NCBI GenBank assembly: GCA_947460595.1
Contig: CANHGS010000001.1
Location: 422,080-486,079 of the forward strand
Direction: 5' to 3'
DNA: 64,000 nucleotides
Origin: Bacteroidota bacterium
GTDB taxonomy: Bacteria > Bacteroidota > Bacteroidia > Chitinophagales > Chitinophagaceae
The position numbers and the translations under genes are program-made. Positions within the stretch are counted from its first letter, which is position 1, and each line of letters starts with the position of its first letter. The notes beneath the pieces were generated by a model. It was not told the DNA's origin. It saw nothing but the letters and a program-made list of their open reading frames with translations, and made no database searches. This document shows, piece by piece, positions 8,150-16,469 of the stretch.

Positions 8150-10632
8150 TGCCCTATAGCATACAACATATTGCCCATGCCATTCATGCCCAACCAGGCA
8201 ATGGGCAAGCTTTTTCAACTGCCACTATTCATCACTTACTAACCGATAGTAGAAAGCTAGTATTTCCAGAAACCACTTTATTCTTTGCCTTATCAACCAA
8301 GCGCAAAGACGCACACCAGTTTATTGCAGAACTCTATCAAGCAGGTGTTCGGAATTTTGTGGTTAATGATGCAAGTGAATTTGCTGCATTAGAAGGATCC
8401 AATTTATTGGTAGTAGCAGATTCATTGGTAGCTTTACAAACCCTGGCCAAAACGCATCGCGCAGCATACCCAGACTTGCCCGTAATTGGTATCACAGGTA
8501 GCAATGGCAAGACCATGATCAAGGAATGGTTGAACCTGCTTTTACAAAAAGACTTTCAAATAGTTAGAAGCCCAAGAAGTTATAATTCTCAAATAGGTGT
8601 GGCACTAAGTGTTTGGCAAATTAGTGATCAAGACCGTTTGGGCATTTTTGAAGCAGGAATTAGTACGGTCAATGAAATGCCCCAATTGGCATCCATGATT
8701 CAACCCACCATGGGGGTATTTGCCAATTTGGGAGAAGCCCACGCGGAAGGTTTTGCTAGTAGGTTAGAAAAGCTACAAGAGAAACTGCAATTGTTTCAAG
8801 GACTATCTAGCTTAATGGTAGGTATTGATTCTTTAACTACAGAAGAGCAAGCTTATTTGTTGCAGCATTTTCCAAATGCTATTCAATGGAGTAAAAAACA
8901 AACTGCCCATTTACAAGTGGTTGGGACCCATTCCGAAAAAGGATTTACGCAAATAAACGCCCTTTATAAACAAAGAGAAATAAGTATCCGTATTCCATTT
9001 GCCGATCCCATTTCTATAGACAATGCCATTACTTGTTGGTTGGTCTTATTACAAATGCAATACGCTGACCAAGAAATAGCTACACGTATGCTGGCATTAG
9101 AGCCCGTAGAAATGCGCATGCAACTCAAGAATGCCATTAACCATTGTTCTTTAATCAATGATAGTTATAGCAATGACCTATCTAGTTTGTCCATGGCACT
9201 AGCTTATTTAAAGCAACAAGCCGGTGATAACAAAACCACGGTCATTCTCTCTGATATTCCACAAACTGGGGTAGATCCTACTGCTATATATGAGCAAGTG
9301 GCAATAGCGTTAGCAGAAAGAAAGATTCAACAATTAATAGGAATTGGCCCAGCCATAAGTGCCGCTGCGTCTAGTTTTCAAAACCGCATTGTCCAAACCA
9401 GTTTTTATAATAGTACGGCAGATTTTTTAGAGCGCTGCCATGCACACCAATTTCAACAGGAATATATTCTCCTAAAAGGTGCTAGGGTATTTGCCTTTGA
9501 ACAAATTAGCAAATGGCTAGAGCAACAACAGCACCAAACTTTGATGGAGATTAACCTAAATGCCATGGTGCATAATCTTAAAGCCTATCAGGCAAAGTTG
9601 CAACCTGGCACCAAAGTCATGGCCATGGTTAAGGCCTTTAGTTATGGCAGTGGTTCTGTAGAAGTGGCAAGACTCTTAGAATTTCACCAAGTGAATTATT
9701 TGGCTGTGGCCTATGCCGATGAGGGCGTGGCTTTGAGGCAAGCGGGTATTCGATTGCCCATCATGGTTATGAGTCCAGACGAGAGTAGTTTTGACGCAAT
9801 GGTGAATGCTCATTTAGAACCAGAAATTTTTTCCTTTGGTATATATCAGGCTTTTCATGAGTACTTGTTAAAACAGGGTCTGACCCAGTTTCCGATTCAC
9901 CTTAAGTTTAATACGGGTATGAATAGGCTAGGGTTTGAAGTCTTGGAAGCAGCCAGCATTTCAAGGGCATTGCAGCAAAATAATACCATGCAGGTCAAGA
10001 CTGTCTTTAGTCATTTGGCGGGTAGTGAGCAAGTGGGTTTGGATAGTTTTACCTTGGAACAGGCAGCGCTTTTTGACCAAGCATCCAATCAAGTAGCCTC
10101 TATTTTGGACTATCCCTTGATCAAACATCTTTCTAATACAGCAGGCATTTTCCGCTATCCCCAATTACAATACCAAATGGTGCGATTGGGTATTGGCTTA
10201 TATGGTGTAGATCCCATAAATGAAGAGGCTTTGTCTTTACAACCCGTCTCTACCCTCAAGTCTACCATTGCGCAGATTAGAACTGTTGCCAAAGGGCAGT
10301 CAGTAGGATATGGAAGAAATGCGTTCATGGGAAAAGACAGCCTTATAGCCACTATAAGAATTGGATACGCCGATGGGTTTGGAAGAGAACTAGGCAATGG
10401 AAAAGGAAGGGTTTGGGTACATGGGCAACTGGCTCCCGTAATAGGCAATGTGTGTATGGATATGACCATGATAGATGTTACGGGAATACCTGGCGTTCAG
10501 GAAGGAGACCAGGTAGAAATCTTTGGCGCCAACTTGCCTGTGCAAGAATTGGCCAAATGGGCCGGCACCATACCCTATGAAATTTTAACAGGCATCTCAC
10601 AACGCGTGAAGCGGGTATATCTTGAAGAGTAA
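8149..10632 (+). CDS. murF-alr: Bifunctional MurF ligase / alanine racemase fusion
   Basis: Cytoplasmic cell-wall enzyme joining two peptidoglycan steps: alanine racemisation and addition of D-Ala-D-Ala to UDP-MurNAc-tripeptide. I use ATG at 8149 (827 residues), overlapping the upstream stop by one base; the open frame extends 22 codons further back only through the terC-like gene. The MurF half spans residues 1-~460 with the P-loop GITGSNGKT (114-122). The Alr half runs from ~466, with PLP-binding Lys495 in MVKAFSYG and the catalytic Tyr in RIGYADGF. The fusion is a known Bacteroidota arrangement. Whether the MurF half is active cannot be told from the sequence, since many relatives keep a separate MurF. 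Confidence 0.93.
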   Translation: MPYSIQHIAHAIHAQPGNGQAFSTATIHHLLTDSRKLVFPETTLFFALSTKRKDAHQFIAELYQAGVRNFVVNDASEFAALEGSNLLVVADSLVALQTLAKTHRAAYPDLPVIGITGSNGKTMIKEWLNLLLQKDFQIVRSPRSYNSQIGVALSVWQISDQDRLGIFEAGISTVNEMPQLASMIQPTMGVFANLGEAHAEGFASRLEKLQEKLQLFQGLSSLMVGIDSLTTEEQAYLLQHFPNAIQWSKKQTAHLQVVGTHSEKGFTQINALYKQREISIRIPFADPISIDNAITCWLVLLQMQYADQEIATRMLALEPVEMRMQLKNAINHCSLINDSYSNDLSSLSMALAYLKQQAGDNKTTVILSDIPQTGVDPTAIYEQVAIALAERKIQQLIGIGPAISAAASSFQNRIVQTSFYNSTADFLERCHAHQFQQEYILLKGARVFAFEQISKWLEQQQHQTLMEINLNAMVHNLKAYQAKLQPGTKVMAMVKAFSYGSGSVEVARLLEFHQVNYLAVAYADEGVALRQAGIRLPIMVMSPDESSFDAMVNAHLEPEIFSFGIYQAFHEYLLKQGLTQFPIHLKFNTGMNRLGFEVLEAASISRALQQNNTMQVKTVFSHLAGSEQVGLDSFTLEQAALFDQASNQVASILDYPLIKHLSNTAGIFRYPQLQYQMVRLGIGLYGVDPINEEALSLQPVSTLKSTIAQIRTVAKGQSVGYGRNAFMGKDSLIATIRIGYADGFGRELGNGKGRVWVHGQLAPVIGNVCMDMTMIDVTGIPGVQEGDQVEIFGANLPVQELAKWAGTIPYEILTGISQRVKRVYLEE

Positions 10633-10651
10633 TGCCCAAACCTTATCTTTG
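10622..10651 (+). promoter_or_regulatory. Candidate promoter in the 5' end of lspA
   Basis: TTG (10622-10624) and TATCTTTG (10644-10651) are separated by 19 bases, fitting the Bacteroidota -33/-7 pattern. If used, it starts transcription inside the longest lspA frame and would favour the in-frame TTG at 10671 as the start codon for that transcript. Confidence 0.4.
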
Positions 10652-11348
10652 CCCACCAAAAATCACCGAATTGAAAGCAAGACAGATCATATTAATTATC
10701 CTCGGAATCATTTTTGCCGATCAGGCACTCAAGTTCTATATTAAGCTAAGCTATTTTCAAGGAGAAGAACATTTGATCATGGGTCAGTGGTTTAGACTGC
10801 ACTTTGTGGAAAATGAGGGGATGGCTTGGGGCTGGAAATTTGGGGGTGGATTTGGTAAAATTGCCCTAACCCTATTCCGTTTGGTGGCGGTAATCTGGGG
10901 TAGTTTTTTGCTACGCGATTTTATCCGCAAACAATACCACAAAGGATTTATTATTTGTGCTGCCATGATCTATGCCGGCGCTTTGGGTAATTTAATAGAC
11001 AGCATGTTTTATGGAATGATCTTTGAACAGAGCAATCCCTTTAACCAGAACGTGGCAAGGTTCTTACCGCCAGGAGGTGGCTATGCTAGTTTCTTGCACG
11101 GCAAGGTGGTAGACATGTTTTATTTTCCAATTGTACGCAATACACATTTTCCAGCGTGGGTACCTTTTTGGGGTGGGGATGAATTGGAATTTTTCCGTCC
11201 TGTATTCAATATTGCAGACGCCGCTATTTCTACTGGCGTGATGATCATCTTGGCGTTTCAGAACCGGTTTTTTAACAAGCCGGAAACTAACCAAAACGAG
11301 ACGGTTGAAACCCGTTCTATTGTGGATGATAATACCCAGATTAATTAA
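10632..11348 (+). CDS. lspA: Lipoprotein signal peptidase (signal peptidase II)
   Basis: Inner-membrane aspartyl protease that removes signal peptides from prolipoproteins. The catalytic aspartates are in GALGNLIDSMFYG and FNIADAAIS, and there are four membrane segments (first IILIILGIIFADQALKFYI). At 238 residues it is longer than the ~160 of proteobacterial LspA because of the Bacteroidota-type insertion between the Asp motifs (FLHGKVVDMFYFPIVR). The ATG at 10632 overlaps the murF/alr stop by one base. An in-frame TTG at 10671 would remove 13 residues of unusual sequence and may be the true start. The last 4 bases overlap the convergent lipoprotein gene. Many predicted lipoproteins in this window would need this enzyme. 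Confidence 0.93.
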   Translation: MPKPYLCPPKITELKARQIILIILGIIFADQALKFYIKLSYFQGEEHLIMGQWFRLHFVENEGMAWGWKFGGGFGKIALTLFRLVAVIWGSFLLRDFIRKQYHKGFIICAAMIYAGALGNLIDSMFYGMIFEQSNPFNQNVARFLPPGGGYASFLHGKVVDMFYFPIVRNTHFPAWVPFWGGDELEFFRPVFNIADAAISTGVMIILAFQNRFFNKPETNQNETVETRSIVDDNTQIN

Positions 11349-12379
11349 TTGATTTTCCAGTTAGTTGCCGTAACGCTTTGAGTGCTTGTGGCCGATAATA
11401 CCATATTTTGGTCCACCATACCAATCCCCTTGGCATAAGAACTGGTACCGGTCAATACTTTACTAAATCCAGTACCTCCCGTCTCTTTAAAGTAGATCTC
11501 TCTTTTAACCGTAATCACATTGGTCAAGGTTTTACCAGCAATGGTCATGGTTTGATTAACACCTGCAATGGTGAATACAGACTTGGCTTTACCAGGTTTT
11601 ACAGCTACTCCAACAAAACTTCCAAACAACACATCCATTTCTCCACTTTCCCAAGTAGTACCTACTGGAGATTTGTCTTTGAGATAGGGGTATTCAATAA
11701 AGCCACCAATATCATCAAAGATGCTGGTATAGTCAAAGTCGATGGTGCCAAATTCATAGTAAGTACCCCCAGCTTCTTTGGCAAAATAAAAGGTATCGGA
11801 CAAGCTGGTAGCGTATTGGTAATAATTCTTACTATTATAAGGAATGGACTTGGCTAGCGTAGTCAATTTAAAAGCATCCAAGGGGCCGGAACTACCTACT
11901 AAACTTGGTAAGTATTGATAGGTCCAGGTAGAGCCAGCATTGGTAGGTAAATAATCCAATGCTGCAACCATATTAATGGAGATGCTGCAAAACTGACCAT
12001 TGAATTGCACCAAAAAATTACTAGCAATGGGTAGGATGGGAGTACCGTAGGCTTTTAGTTTAATAGGTTTGGCGCCTACTACTTGTACATAACCAGAATC
12101 AATCAACCAAATGCCATTCACAGTATCAGTACTAATCACATATTTACCTATTCCAGTAAAGTTGACGTTGATGAGGGCGTAATTGCTATCGGTCATGGTG
12201 CTATCCATGACATAAGCACCACGAACAATGGCAGACTGACAATTACCCATGGAATCTAGCAAAGTTCCCTCTGCTTTGGCACCACCCATATTGTTTTCTA
12301 GGCTCAATTCTTTCTGACACCCGGCCAAAACCAGCAGGAATATAGTGCAAGCAGTGACTATTTTTGCCAATTGTTTCAT
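11345..12379 (-). CDS. Predicted lipoprotein of unknown function
   Basis: The 344-residue product begins MKQLAKIVTACTIFLLVLAG and then Cys, a classic signal peptidase II signal with the lipobox LAGC, so it is predicted to be lipid-anchored. An in-frame ATG 11 codons upstream exists, but the later one gives the better signal peptide. The mature part looks like beta-rich repeats: conserved hydrophobic/aromatic strands, GSTWTYQY, and a tail of threonine/serine-rich strands. I recognise no enzymatic motif. It is convergent with lspA (4-base overlap), with ldhA upstream on the same strand 49 bases away, so the two may share a transcript. Confidence 0.75.
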   Translation of the reverse strand: MKQLAKIVTACTIFLLVLAGCQKELSLENNMGGAKAEGTLLDSMGNCQSAIVRGAYVMDSTMTDSNYALINVNFTGIGKYVISTDTVNGIWLIDSGYVQVVGAKPIKLKAYGTPILPIASNFLVQFNGQFCSISINMVAALDYLPTNAGSTWTYQYLPSLVGSSGPLDAFKLTTLAKSIPYNSKNYYQYATSLSDTFYFAKEAGGTYYEFGTIDFDYTSIFDDIGGFIEYPYLKDKSPVGTTWESGEMDVLFGSFVGVAVKPGKAKSVFTIAGVNQTMTIAGKTLTNVITVKREIYFKETGGTGFSKVLTGTSSYAKGIGMVDQNMVLSATSTQSVTATNWKIN

Positions 12380-12428
12380 GCAGACGCTAGTAGATTTGTA
12401 GAATGGGTGCATATAGAATAGAGGTAAA

Positions 12429-13424
12429 TTAAGCTAAAAATGCAGCTTGATTTTCCAATTTCCCATTTTCGTGAAAATCTTTAATATTCTTTAACGTTGT
12501 TTGGGAGATCTGATTTAGGGCATCTTCTGTAAAAAATGCCTGATGGGCCGTAATTAATACGTTGGGAAAGCTCATCAAACGTTGAATCAGGTCATCCTGG
12601 ATAATATCGGATGAGAGGTCCCTAAAAAACAGTTTTTCTTCCTGTTCGTAGACGTCAATACCCAAGTAGGCAATCTGCCCGGCTTTTAAAGCCTTGATCA
12701 CCGCCTTGGTATCAATGAGCCCGCCACGGCTAGTATTGATAAGGGTAGCCCCCTTTTTCATCATGGCAATGGTCTGGTCGTTGATAATATGTTTGGTTTG
12801 GTCATTGAGTGGGCAGTGCAAAGAAATAATATCACAGGCCAACACTTCACTCAAGGGTTTGAATGCAACACCTATGGCTTCTAGGTCTTTGTTGGCAATT
12901 ATGTCAAAAGCGCTGACCTTACAACCAAAGCCCAACATGATTTTGCAAAAAGCCTTGCCAATATTTCCGGTACCTACTACTCCAACGGTTTTGTTGTGTA
13001 CGTCAAAACCTAATAATCCATTCAAAGAAAAGTTTTGTTCCCTTACACGGTTATAAGCTTTATGTGTTTTTCTATTTAAGGTAAGCAGCATGGCCACAGC
13101 GTGTTCTGCCACTGCTTCAGGAGAATAGGCGGGAACCCTGCAAACCTGAATGCCATTGCTTTTGGCAGCAGCTAGGTCTACATTATTAAAACCCGCACAA
13201 CGCAAAGCAATCATTTTTACGCCTTTTGCTGCCAAAGCCTCCATTACATCAACGCCCAATTTGTCATTAACAAACACACAAACTGCTTCAGCACCATCTA
13301 CTAGATTGGCCGTTTCTTTTGTTAAAGAAGATTCAAAATAGACCAATTCGTATCCGAATTCCTCTTTGTGTTTGTTGAAAAAAACAATATCGTAAGGTTG
13401 GGTTGAGAAGAAGGCAATTTTCAT
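12429..13424 (-). CDS. ldhA: D-2-hydroxyacid dehydrogenase, probably D-lactate dehydrogenase
   Basis: NAD-dependent enzyme most likely converting pyruvate to D-lactate. The 331-residue protein has the D-isomer dehydrogenase layout: catalytic domain, an inserted NAD-binding Rossmann unit with GVVGTGNIGKAF near 152, the signature CPLNDQTKHIIND, STSRGG-type loop INTSRGGLID, and the catalytic-His segment ITAHQAFFTEDAL near 292-304. The LDH-type motif ALRCAGFNNVDL and the length favour D-lactate dehydrogenase over other family members. A TATATTTG element lies four bases before the ATG. Confidence 0.88.
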   Translation of the reverse strand: MKIAFFSTQPYDIVFFNKHKEEFGYELVYFESSLTKETANLVDGAEAVCVFVNDKLGVDVMEALAAKGVKMIALRCAGFNNVDLAAAKSNGIQVCRVPAYSPEAVAEHAVAMLLTLNRKTHKAYNRVREQNFSLNGLLGFDVHNKTVGVVGTGNIGKAFCKIMLGFGCKVSAFDIIANKDLEAIGVAFKPLSEVLACDIISLHCPLNDQTKHIINDQTIAMMKKGATLINTSRGGLIDTKAVIKALKAGQIAYLGIDVYEQEEKLFFRDLSSDIIQDDLIQRLMSFPNVLITAHQAFFTEDALNQISQTTLKNIKDFHENGKLENQAAFLA

Positions 13425-13428
13425 ACAC

Positions 13429-13436
13429 CAAATATA
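13429..13436 (-). promoter_or_regulatory. Candidate -7 element directly before ldhA
   Basis: Read on the minus strand, TATATTTG matches TAnnTTTG exactly and is followed after four bases by the ldhA ATG, again suggesting a very short or absent leader. No clear -33 element was found. Confidence 0.35.
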
Positions 13437-13496
13437 ATACTAAGGCTTAGCATTAGAGATTGTTGACATATTGGTACAGTGCTTTGCATCTAAAAA

Positions 13497-13546
13497 AAAT
13501 GACAATTATCAGTTTGTTCATTTTTCTCCTGTCATTTGTTTGTCAT
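13497..13546. promoter_or_regulatory. Inverted-repeat operator candidate before the TonB/HmuY pair
   Basis: AAATGACA (13497-13504) and TGTCATTT (13530-13537) form an 8-base inverted repeat with a 25-base gap. A third half-site, TGTCAT, lies at 13541-13546. The repeat stands 79-128 bases upstream of the receptor start. It does not match a Fur box well. A regulatory role is inferred from symmetry and position only. Confidence 0.3.
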
Positions 13547-13624
13547 AAAGTTTTTTTGCGCATCGTTTGACAATTCTATGGCAAAACTGCTGGCTGCTTA
13601 ATGAAATTTTGCAGTACAAATAAA

Positions 13625-15778
13625 ATGAGAAAGACCCACTACTTTTTTACCATTGCACTAGTCTTGTTTCAGTTACAGGGTTTTGCCCAAACAAGGGTAT
13701 TCAAAGACACCTTAGATGGTAGCAGTGAAACGGTGGTGGTTACGGCCAATCGTTCCGAAAGGAAAATGGGCAATGTGGCAGTGCCTGTTATCTTAATTGG
13801 GAAGAAGACAATTAGCCAAACAGGCTCTTTGCGCATCCAAGACATTTTGCAAGAACAAACTGGAATTGTGATAGTGAATAGTGCGCTAGGTACTTCACTC
13901 AATGGTTATCCCAATCCTTTTGGACAAGGCGTTCAGATGTTGGGATTGGACCCAGCATACACAGCCATTCTTTTAGATGGGGAGCCCTTGATTGGAAGGA
14001 ATGCTGGCATTTTAAAATTGGGTAGACTTGCCACTGGCAATATTAAGCAAGTAGAAATTGTAAAAGGACCTTCTTCTAGTTTGTATGGTTCAGAGGCCAT
14101 GGCCGGCGTGATTAATATTTTAACCGACCAACCTTCTAAAGAAAATATTGGTTTCCAACTTCATCGCGCCAGCAATAATACCTGGGGTGGTACCATGTCT
14201 TATGCCAATCGCATAGATAAAACGGGCATCCAATTTTTCTTAAACAGACTTTCTACAGACGGGTATGATTTAGCCCCCAATATCTATGGTAAGACCGTGG
14301 ATCCTTACAGGGATTGGAATGGACAATTAAAGATTACCCAAGAGCTAAGTAGCAAATTACAATTGCTGATCTCTTTGCGCAACTATGACGCAAAGCAAGA
14401 CAATCATTACCAGATTTTTTATCAGAACCAACCAGCTATAGTCACCGGGTATACTACGGAAACAGATAGGTCTGCTTTTGCCCAATTCAAGTGGTTGTTA
14501 AGCCCGAATAGTAAATTGTATTTTCGCGGTTTTTATGACCGTTATACCAATCAATCATTTGTAAACCTAGACAAAACAGGTCTGCGTTTTGACGAGACTA
14601 GTTTTGACCAATCGGTTTTCAAACCAGAATTTCAATTTGAAAAAAACAGACCCGGTAAAAGCCAATACGTAGCAGGCTTTGGTAGTAATATAGAAATGAT
14701 TGATGCTTCTAGATATGCAGGTAAACAAAACCTAGCTACTGTGTATGCATTTACACAAAAAGAATGGTACTTGCTTTCTCAACAATTAACGCTGATTGCA
14801 GGTGCTCGTGTAGACAAGCGCACAGATTTTGACCTTCACTTGAGTCCCAGACTGGCCATTGCTTATAAGCCCAATGGTCACTGGAAATTCACGGCTTCTG
14901 CCGGATGGGGTTTTAAAGCCCCAGACTTTAGGCATATGTACCTGAATTTTTACAATGCACAAATAGGCTATTCTTTGTTGGGTACGGCCACCCTTGCTCA
15001 GGAACTCACCAAATTACAACAACAAGGATTGCTCCAAACAGGAGCCGATATTAGTGCTTATACCAATGCGCCAGGACTCAAGCCAGAAACCAGTTTTGGG
15101 ATGCATATTGGAGCCAAATATACTAGTGGTCAACTGGTAGCAGAATGGGGTTTGTTTAGAAACAATATTAGTAACCTAATTGATGTTTATGCGCTACCAA
15201 TTACCAGAAGTAATGGACTGCCTATTTACGCTTATCGCAATGTTGGGAATGTATTTACCCAAGGTGCAGAAATGGACCTGTCTTATGCACTAACCAAACA
15301 AATTAGATTATCTGGTGGGTACCAATTTTTGTTGGCCAAAGACAAACAGGTATTGAAAAATATTGACAATGGAATGCTTTATAAGCGTGACCCCATTACC
15401 CTACAATCTAGTTTGGTGAGCCGTCAGGATTATGTTGGATTGGCCAATAGGTCTAAGCATAGTTTTAACGCCAAGATTTTATACGAAACTGCTACGGGGT
15501 TTGATGCTTATTTCAGGGCCGTTTATCGTGGCGCTTTTGGTTTCATGGATAAAAACGGCAACAATATTATTGACAATGATGCAGAAATGACTCCCGGTTA
15601 TTGGATGTTGAATCTAGCAGCTAGCAAAACCATTGGTAGCAAGATTCGCGTGCAAATTGGTGCAGAGAATCTATTGGATTATACCAATCCTATTCAGCTT
15701 TCCAATATCCCTGGTAGAACCTATTTTATCAACCTCAATTTGAATATCCTACAACCTTCAAAACATAAAATCCCATAA
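13625..15778 (+). CDS. TonB-dependent outer-membrane receptor, probably haem/metal uptake
   Basis: Outer-membrane beta-barrel that imports a ligand with energy from TonB. I chose ATG at 13625 (717 residues) because it starts a standard signal peptide MRKTHYFFTIALVLFQLQGFAQ; an in-frame ATG at 13601 would add eight residues. A TonB box-like SETVVVTA follows at ~40. The plug domain has IQDILQEQTGIVIVN and VEIVKGPSSSLYGSEAMAGVINI, and the barrel ends in the aromatic C-terminal strand typical of the family. It has no carboxypeptidase-like or STN domain, so it is of the BtuB/HmuR type rather than SusC. The next gene, 1 base on, encodes a HmuY-like haem-binding lipoprotein, so haem uptake is likely. 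Confidence 0.88.
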   Translation: MRKTHYFFTIALVLFQLQGFAQTRVFKDTLDGSSETVVVTANRSERKMGNVAVPVILIGKKTISQTGSLRIQDILQEQTGIVIVNSALGTSLNGYPNPFGQGVQMLGLDPAYTAILLDGEPLIGRNAGILKLGRLATGNIKQVEIVKGPSSSLYGSEAMAGVINILTDQPSKENIGFQLHRASNNTWGGTMSYANRIDKTGIQFFLNRLSTDGYDLAPNIYGKTVDPYRDWNGQLKITQELSSKLQLLISLRNYDAKQDNHYQIFYQNQPAIVTGYTTETDRSAFAQFKWLLSPNSKLYFRGFYDRYTNQSFVNLDKTGLRFDETSFDQSVFKPEFQFEKNRPGKSQYVAGFGSNIEMIDASRYAGKQNLATVYAFTQKEWYLLSQQLTLIAGARVDKRTDFDLHLSPRLAIAYKPNGHWKFTASAGWGFKAPDFRHMYLNFYNAQIGYSLLGTATLAQELTKLQQQGLLQTGADISAYTNAPGLKPETSFGMHIGAKYTSGQLVAEWGLFRNNISNLIDVYALPITRSNGLPIYAYRNVGNVFTQGAEMDLSYALTKQIRLSGGYQFLLAKDKQVLKNIDNGMLYKRDPITLQSSLVSRQDYVGLANRSKHSFNAKILYETATGFDAYFRAVYRGAFGFMDKNGNNIIDNDAEMTPGYWMLNLAASKTIGSKIRVQIGAENLLDYTNPIQLSNIPGRTYFINLNLNILQPSKHKIP

Positions 15779-15779
15779 C

Positions 15780-16358
15780 ATGAAAAACAGATTAAGTCTT
15801 TTGACAATTGCGGCCCTTGCCTTAGTGTTTACTGCATGTCAGAAAAATGATGCGCATCCCATGGTAGGACCTGCCTATAGCAGCACCAAAACCCTCACGG
15901 TGAATTTTAGTGCTACCAAGCCTTTTGCCTTCTTTGGATTTAAAGACAGTGCCTTTGTAGCCAACACCGATTCTACTACTGCCAAATGGGATTTTGGTTT
16001 AAGACTCACTACTTTCTTGGTGAATAGTAATGCCAGTGGACCGGGCAAAGCTGGTGTGGTGATGCAGGATGGTATTTTTGCCAGCTTGAACACGGCACCA
16101 ACTTCTGGATATGCTTATGATACTACTAGTACTAAATTGGCTATTAAAGACGGTAGCTGGTATGATTACAATGCTTTGAGCCATGCATTTATTCCAAAAG
16201 CGGGTAAAGTGTTCTTTTTCCGCACTGCCGATGGTGCCCATTATGCCAAAATGCAATTATTGGCGGTAGATTATGCACCCTTTACAGGTCCATCACCTTC
16301 TCAGTTGCTCTATAAGTTCCAATATGTTTACCAACCAAGTGGTAGCAATAGCTTCTAG
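15780..16358 (+). CDS. HmuY-like haem-binding lipoprotein
   Basis: Predicted surface or periplasmic lipoprotein of 192 residues. Signal peptide MKNRLSLLTIAALALVFTA ends in the lipobox FTAC (Cys20). The rest has the layout of the HmuY family: a WDFGLR strand near 69, GKAGVVMQDGIF, and the paired strands VFFFRTADGAHYAKMQLL and KFQYVYQ toward the end. In Porphyromonas HmuY passes haem to the receptor HmuR; the receptor here lies one base upstream, so the pair is a probable haem-uptake operon. The haem-ligand histidines cannot be assigned with confidence. A strong terminator follows. Confidence 0.78.
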   Translation: MKNRLSLLTIAALALVFTACQKNDAHPMVGPAYSSTKTLTVNFSATKPFAFFGFKDSAFVANTDSTTAKWDFGLRLTTFLVNSNASGPGKAGVVMQDGIFASLNTAPTSGYAYDTTSTKLAIKDGSWYDYNALSHAFIPKAGKVFFFRTADGAHYAKMQLLAVDYAPFTGPSPSQLLYKFQYVYQPSGSNSF

Positions 16359-16382
16359 ACATCCACATTTTAAGATAGCTGT

Positions 16383-16409
16383 AAAACCCCGGTCAAAAAC
16401 CGGGGTTTT
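16383..16409 (+). terminator. Intrinsic terminator after the HmuY-like gene
   Basis: AAAACCCCGG (16383-16392) pairs perfectly with CCGGGGTTTT (16400-16409) around a 7-base loop. The A/T ends of the stem serve both strands. Confidence 0.88.
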
Positions 16410-16424
16410 CTGTTGGCATATTCG

Positions 16425-16432
16425 TACCTTTG
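16425..16432 (+). promoter_or_regulatory. Candidate -7 element for ileS
   Basis: TACCTTTG matches TAnnTTTG and lies 37 bases before the ileS ATG, just after the upstream terminator. No clear -33 element was found. Confidence 0.4.
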
Positions 16433-16469
16433 CCGCCTTAAAAACAGATTGGTAAAGCGTCTTAGCAGT

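Noticed and set aside
8149..10632. MurF-alanine racemase fusion as a novel discovery
   Set aside because: This fusion is already known from Bacteroidota, so I list it only as a feature.
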